In this document: positions 12,789 to 13,573 of the stretch, piece by piece
Numbering within the stretch: position 1 is the stretch's first letter
How the letters are laid out: each line of letters starts with the position of its first letter
The notes under the pieces: generated by a model
Databases searched by the model: none
Told to the model about the DNA's origin: nothing
The model's input: only the letters and a program-made list of their open reading frames with translations
Position numbers and translations under genes: made by a program
NCBI GenBank assembly: GCA_949298295.1
Contig: CASFWS010000016.1
Coordinates: forward strand, 1 to 13,573
DNA length: 13,573 bases
DNA from: an uncultured Bacillota bacterium
GTDB lineage: Bacteria > Bacillota_I > Bacilli_A > RFN20 > CAG-826
Reading direction: 5' to 3'

Positions 12789-13573
12789 TTACTTCTTGAC
12801 GACGTATTTCTTCATGTCGAGGGAGACGGCGATGAGGATGATCGCGCCCTTGACGATGTTCATGTAAGCCGTATCGGCGCCGAGGGCCAATAGACAGCTG
12901 TCGATGATCTTGAGGAGGGCCGAGCCGAGGACGACGCCGGAGATCTTCCCGATGCCGCCGGTGAAGGAGACGCCGCCGATGACGGCTGCCGTGATCGGGT
13001 CGAGCTCACCGCCTTGGCCGGTACCTAACTGAGCGCCGCCGTTGATCGGGTTGTAGATGAAGCCGCCGAAGCCGTAGAGGATGCCGGCCAGGGTGAAGGT
13101 GAGGATGATCGTCATGCCCGAGACGTTGGCGGCTTCGGGATTGCAGCCAACCGCGAACATGCTCTTGCCGAACTTCGTCTTGTTCCAGACGAACCACATG
13201 ATGCCGACGAGGATGATGGCATAGAAGACATACCACTCGATCTTCGTGTTCATGACGGTGAAGCCGCCGGAAACAAAGTTATGGTAGTCAGCCGAGATCT
13301 GGACAGAGGAATCCCGGTAGAGAACCGAGAAGCCCATGTTGTTGCCAAGGAAGAGAATGACGCCGTAGACGATGAGTTGGCTCGCCAAGGTGACGATGAA
13401 GGGGTGGATCGAGAACTTAGCCGTGAAGAAGCCGTTGAAGGCCCCGCAGAGACCGCCGATGGCCATGACGATGACGAGAACGACGAGAATCCAGATCCAC
13501 GGCATGCTGGTCGTCCATGGCAGGACGGCCCCGTCCGTCGAGCCAAAGCCGAGAAGGATGCCTGACATGAGAG
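12789..13573 (-). CDS. mglC: MglC-like sugar ABC transporter permease, 5' end cut by the window
   Basis: Permease subunit of a galactose/methyl-galactoside-type (CUT2, RbsC/MglC family) ABC importer. It forms the membrane channel for a sugar delivered by a binding protein and powered by an MglA-type ATPase. About 260 residues are visible. The frame continues to the window edge, and the ATG at 13568 is an internal Met, since family members run to about 330 residues. Typical features are GLCGAFNGFFTAKFSIHPFI with the conserved NGFF..K...HPFI turn, then NKTKFGKSMFAVGCNPEAAN (the cytoplasmic EAA-like loop), then ELDPITAAVIGGVSFTGGIG, a strong family signature, and the end DMKKYVVKK. It is followed at 6 nt by two small membrane-protein genes. 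The exact sugar cannot be told; binding protein and ATPase genes are expected upstream, outside the window. Confidence 0.93.
   Translation of the reverse strand, partial: LMSGILLGFGSTDGAVLPWTTSMPWIWILVVLVIVMAIGGLCGAFNGFFTAKFSIHPFIVTLASQLIVYGVILFLGNNMGFSVLYRDSSVQISADYHNFVSGGFTVMNTKIEWYVFYAIILVGIMWFVWNKTKFGKSMFAVGCNPEAANVSGMTIILTFTLAGILYGFGGFIYNPINGGAQLGTGQGGELDPITAAVIGGVSFTGGIGKISGVVLGSALLKIIDSCLLALGADTAYMNIVKGAIILIAVSLDMKKYVVKK

Overview
This 13.6 kb window looks like ordinary chromosome from a Bacillota-type bacterium of moderate to high GC. The hints are a TupA-like ATP-grasp protein, an Mgl-type sugar permease, a DUF6088 (AbiEi-like) protein, an AAA/DUF4143 ATPase and a tiny CSYA-type GNAT protein. 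Many codons end in C or G, which produces long antisense shadow ORFs. TGA is used as a normal stop. The lineage guess is weak: it rests on family content only. I see no tRNA, rRNA, CRISPR array, insertion sequence or phage gene.

Positions 1-6699 hold a surface-polysaccharide region. Two GT4-type glycosyltransferases on the plus strand overlap by ATGA, and the first is cut by the window edge. They run convergently into a WbuB/WcaI-like glycosyltransferase on the minus strand, with a 37 bp coding overlap. A divergent gap then leads to a TupA-like ATP-grasp gene on the plus strand. That gene runs 14 bp into the end of a minus-strand pair: a multi-pass O-antigen ligase/polymerase-like protein coupled to a 330-residue lipoprotein of unknown function. 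Together these look like enzymes that build, polymerise or modify a cell-surface glycan, split into small units of alternating strand.

Positions 6700-8228 hold a monocistronic enolase gene (eno) with its own promoter, a short hairpin at the predicted 5' end of the mRNA, a strong Shine-Dalgarno and an intrinsic terminator.

Positions 8229-10402 hold two independently controlled accessory genes. The first is an AbiEi/DUF6088-type winged-helix protein without a toxin gene beside it. Its promoter is bracketed by a perfect 8 bp inverted repeat, as expected for autoregulation. The second is an AAA_14/DUF4143 ATPase, preceded by an AT-rich 150 bp region that carries two perfect 19 bp direct repeats and a likely promoter.

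Positions 10371-12115 hold a minus-strand unit with a CPA2 cation/proton antiporter and a small GNAT acetyltransferase, ending at a hairpin shared with the convergent ATPase gene. Positions 12169-13573 hold the 3' end of an mgl-type sugar-transport operon: an MglC-like permease cut by the window edge, then two unrecognised small membrane proteins and a terminator.

The most noteworthy signals are regulatory. They are the bracketed DUF6088 promoter, the duplicated element upstream of the ATPase, and three genes (starts 3225, 6699, 8286) that lack a Shine-Dalgarno and have a -10-like element exactly 9 nt before the ATG, which suggests leaderless or nearly leaderless mRNAs.
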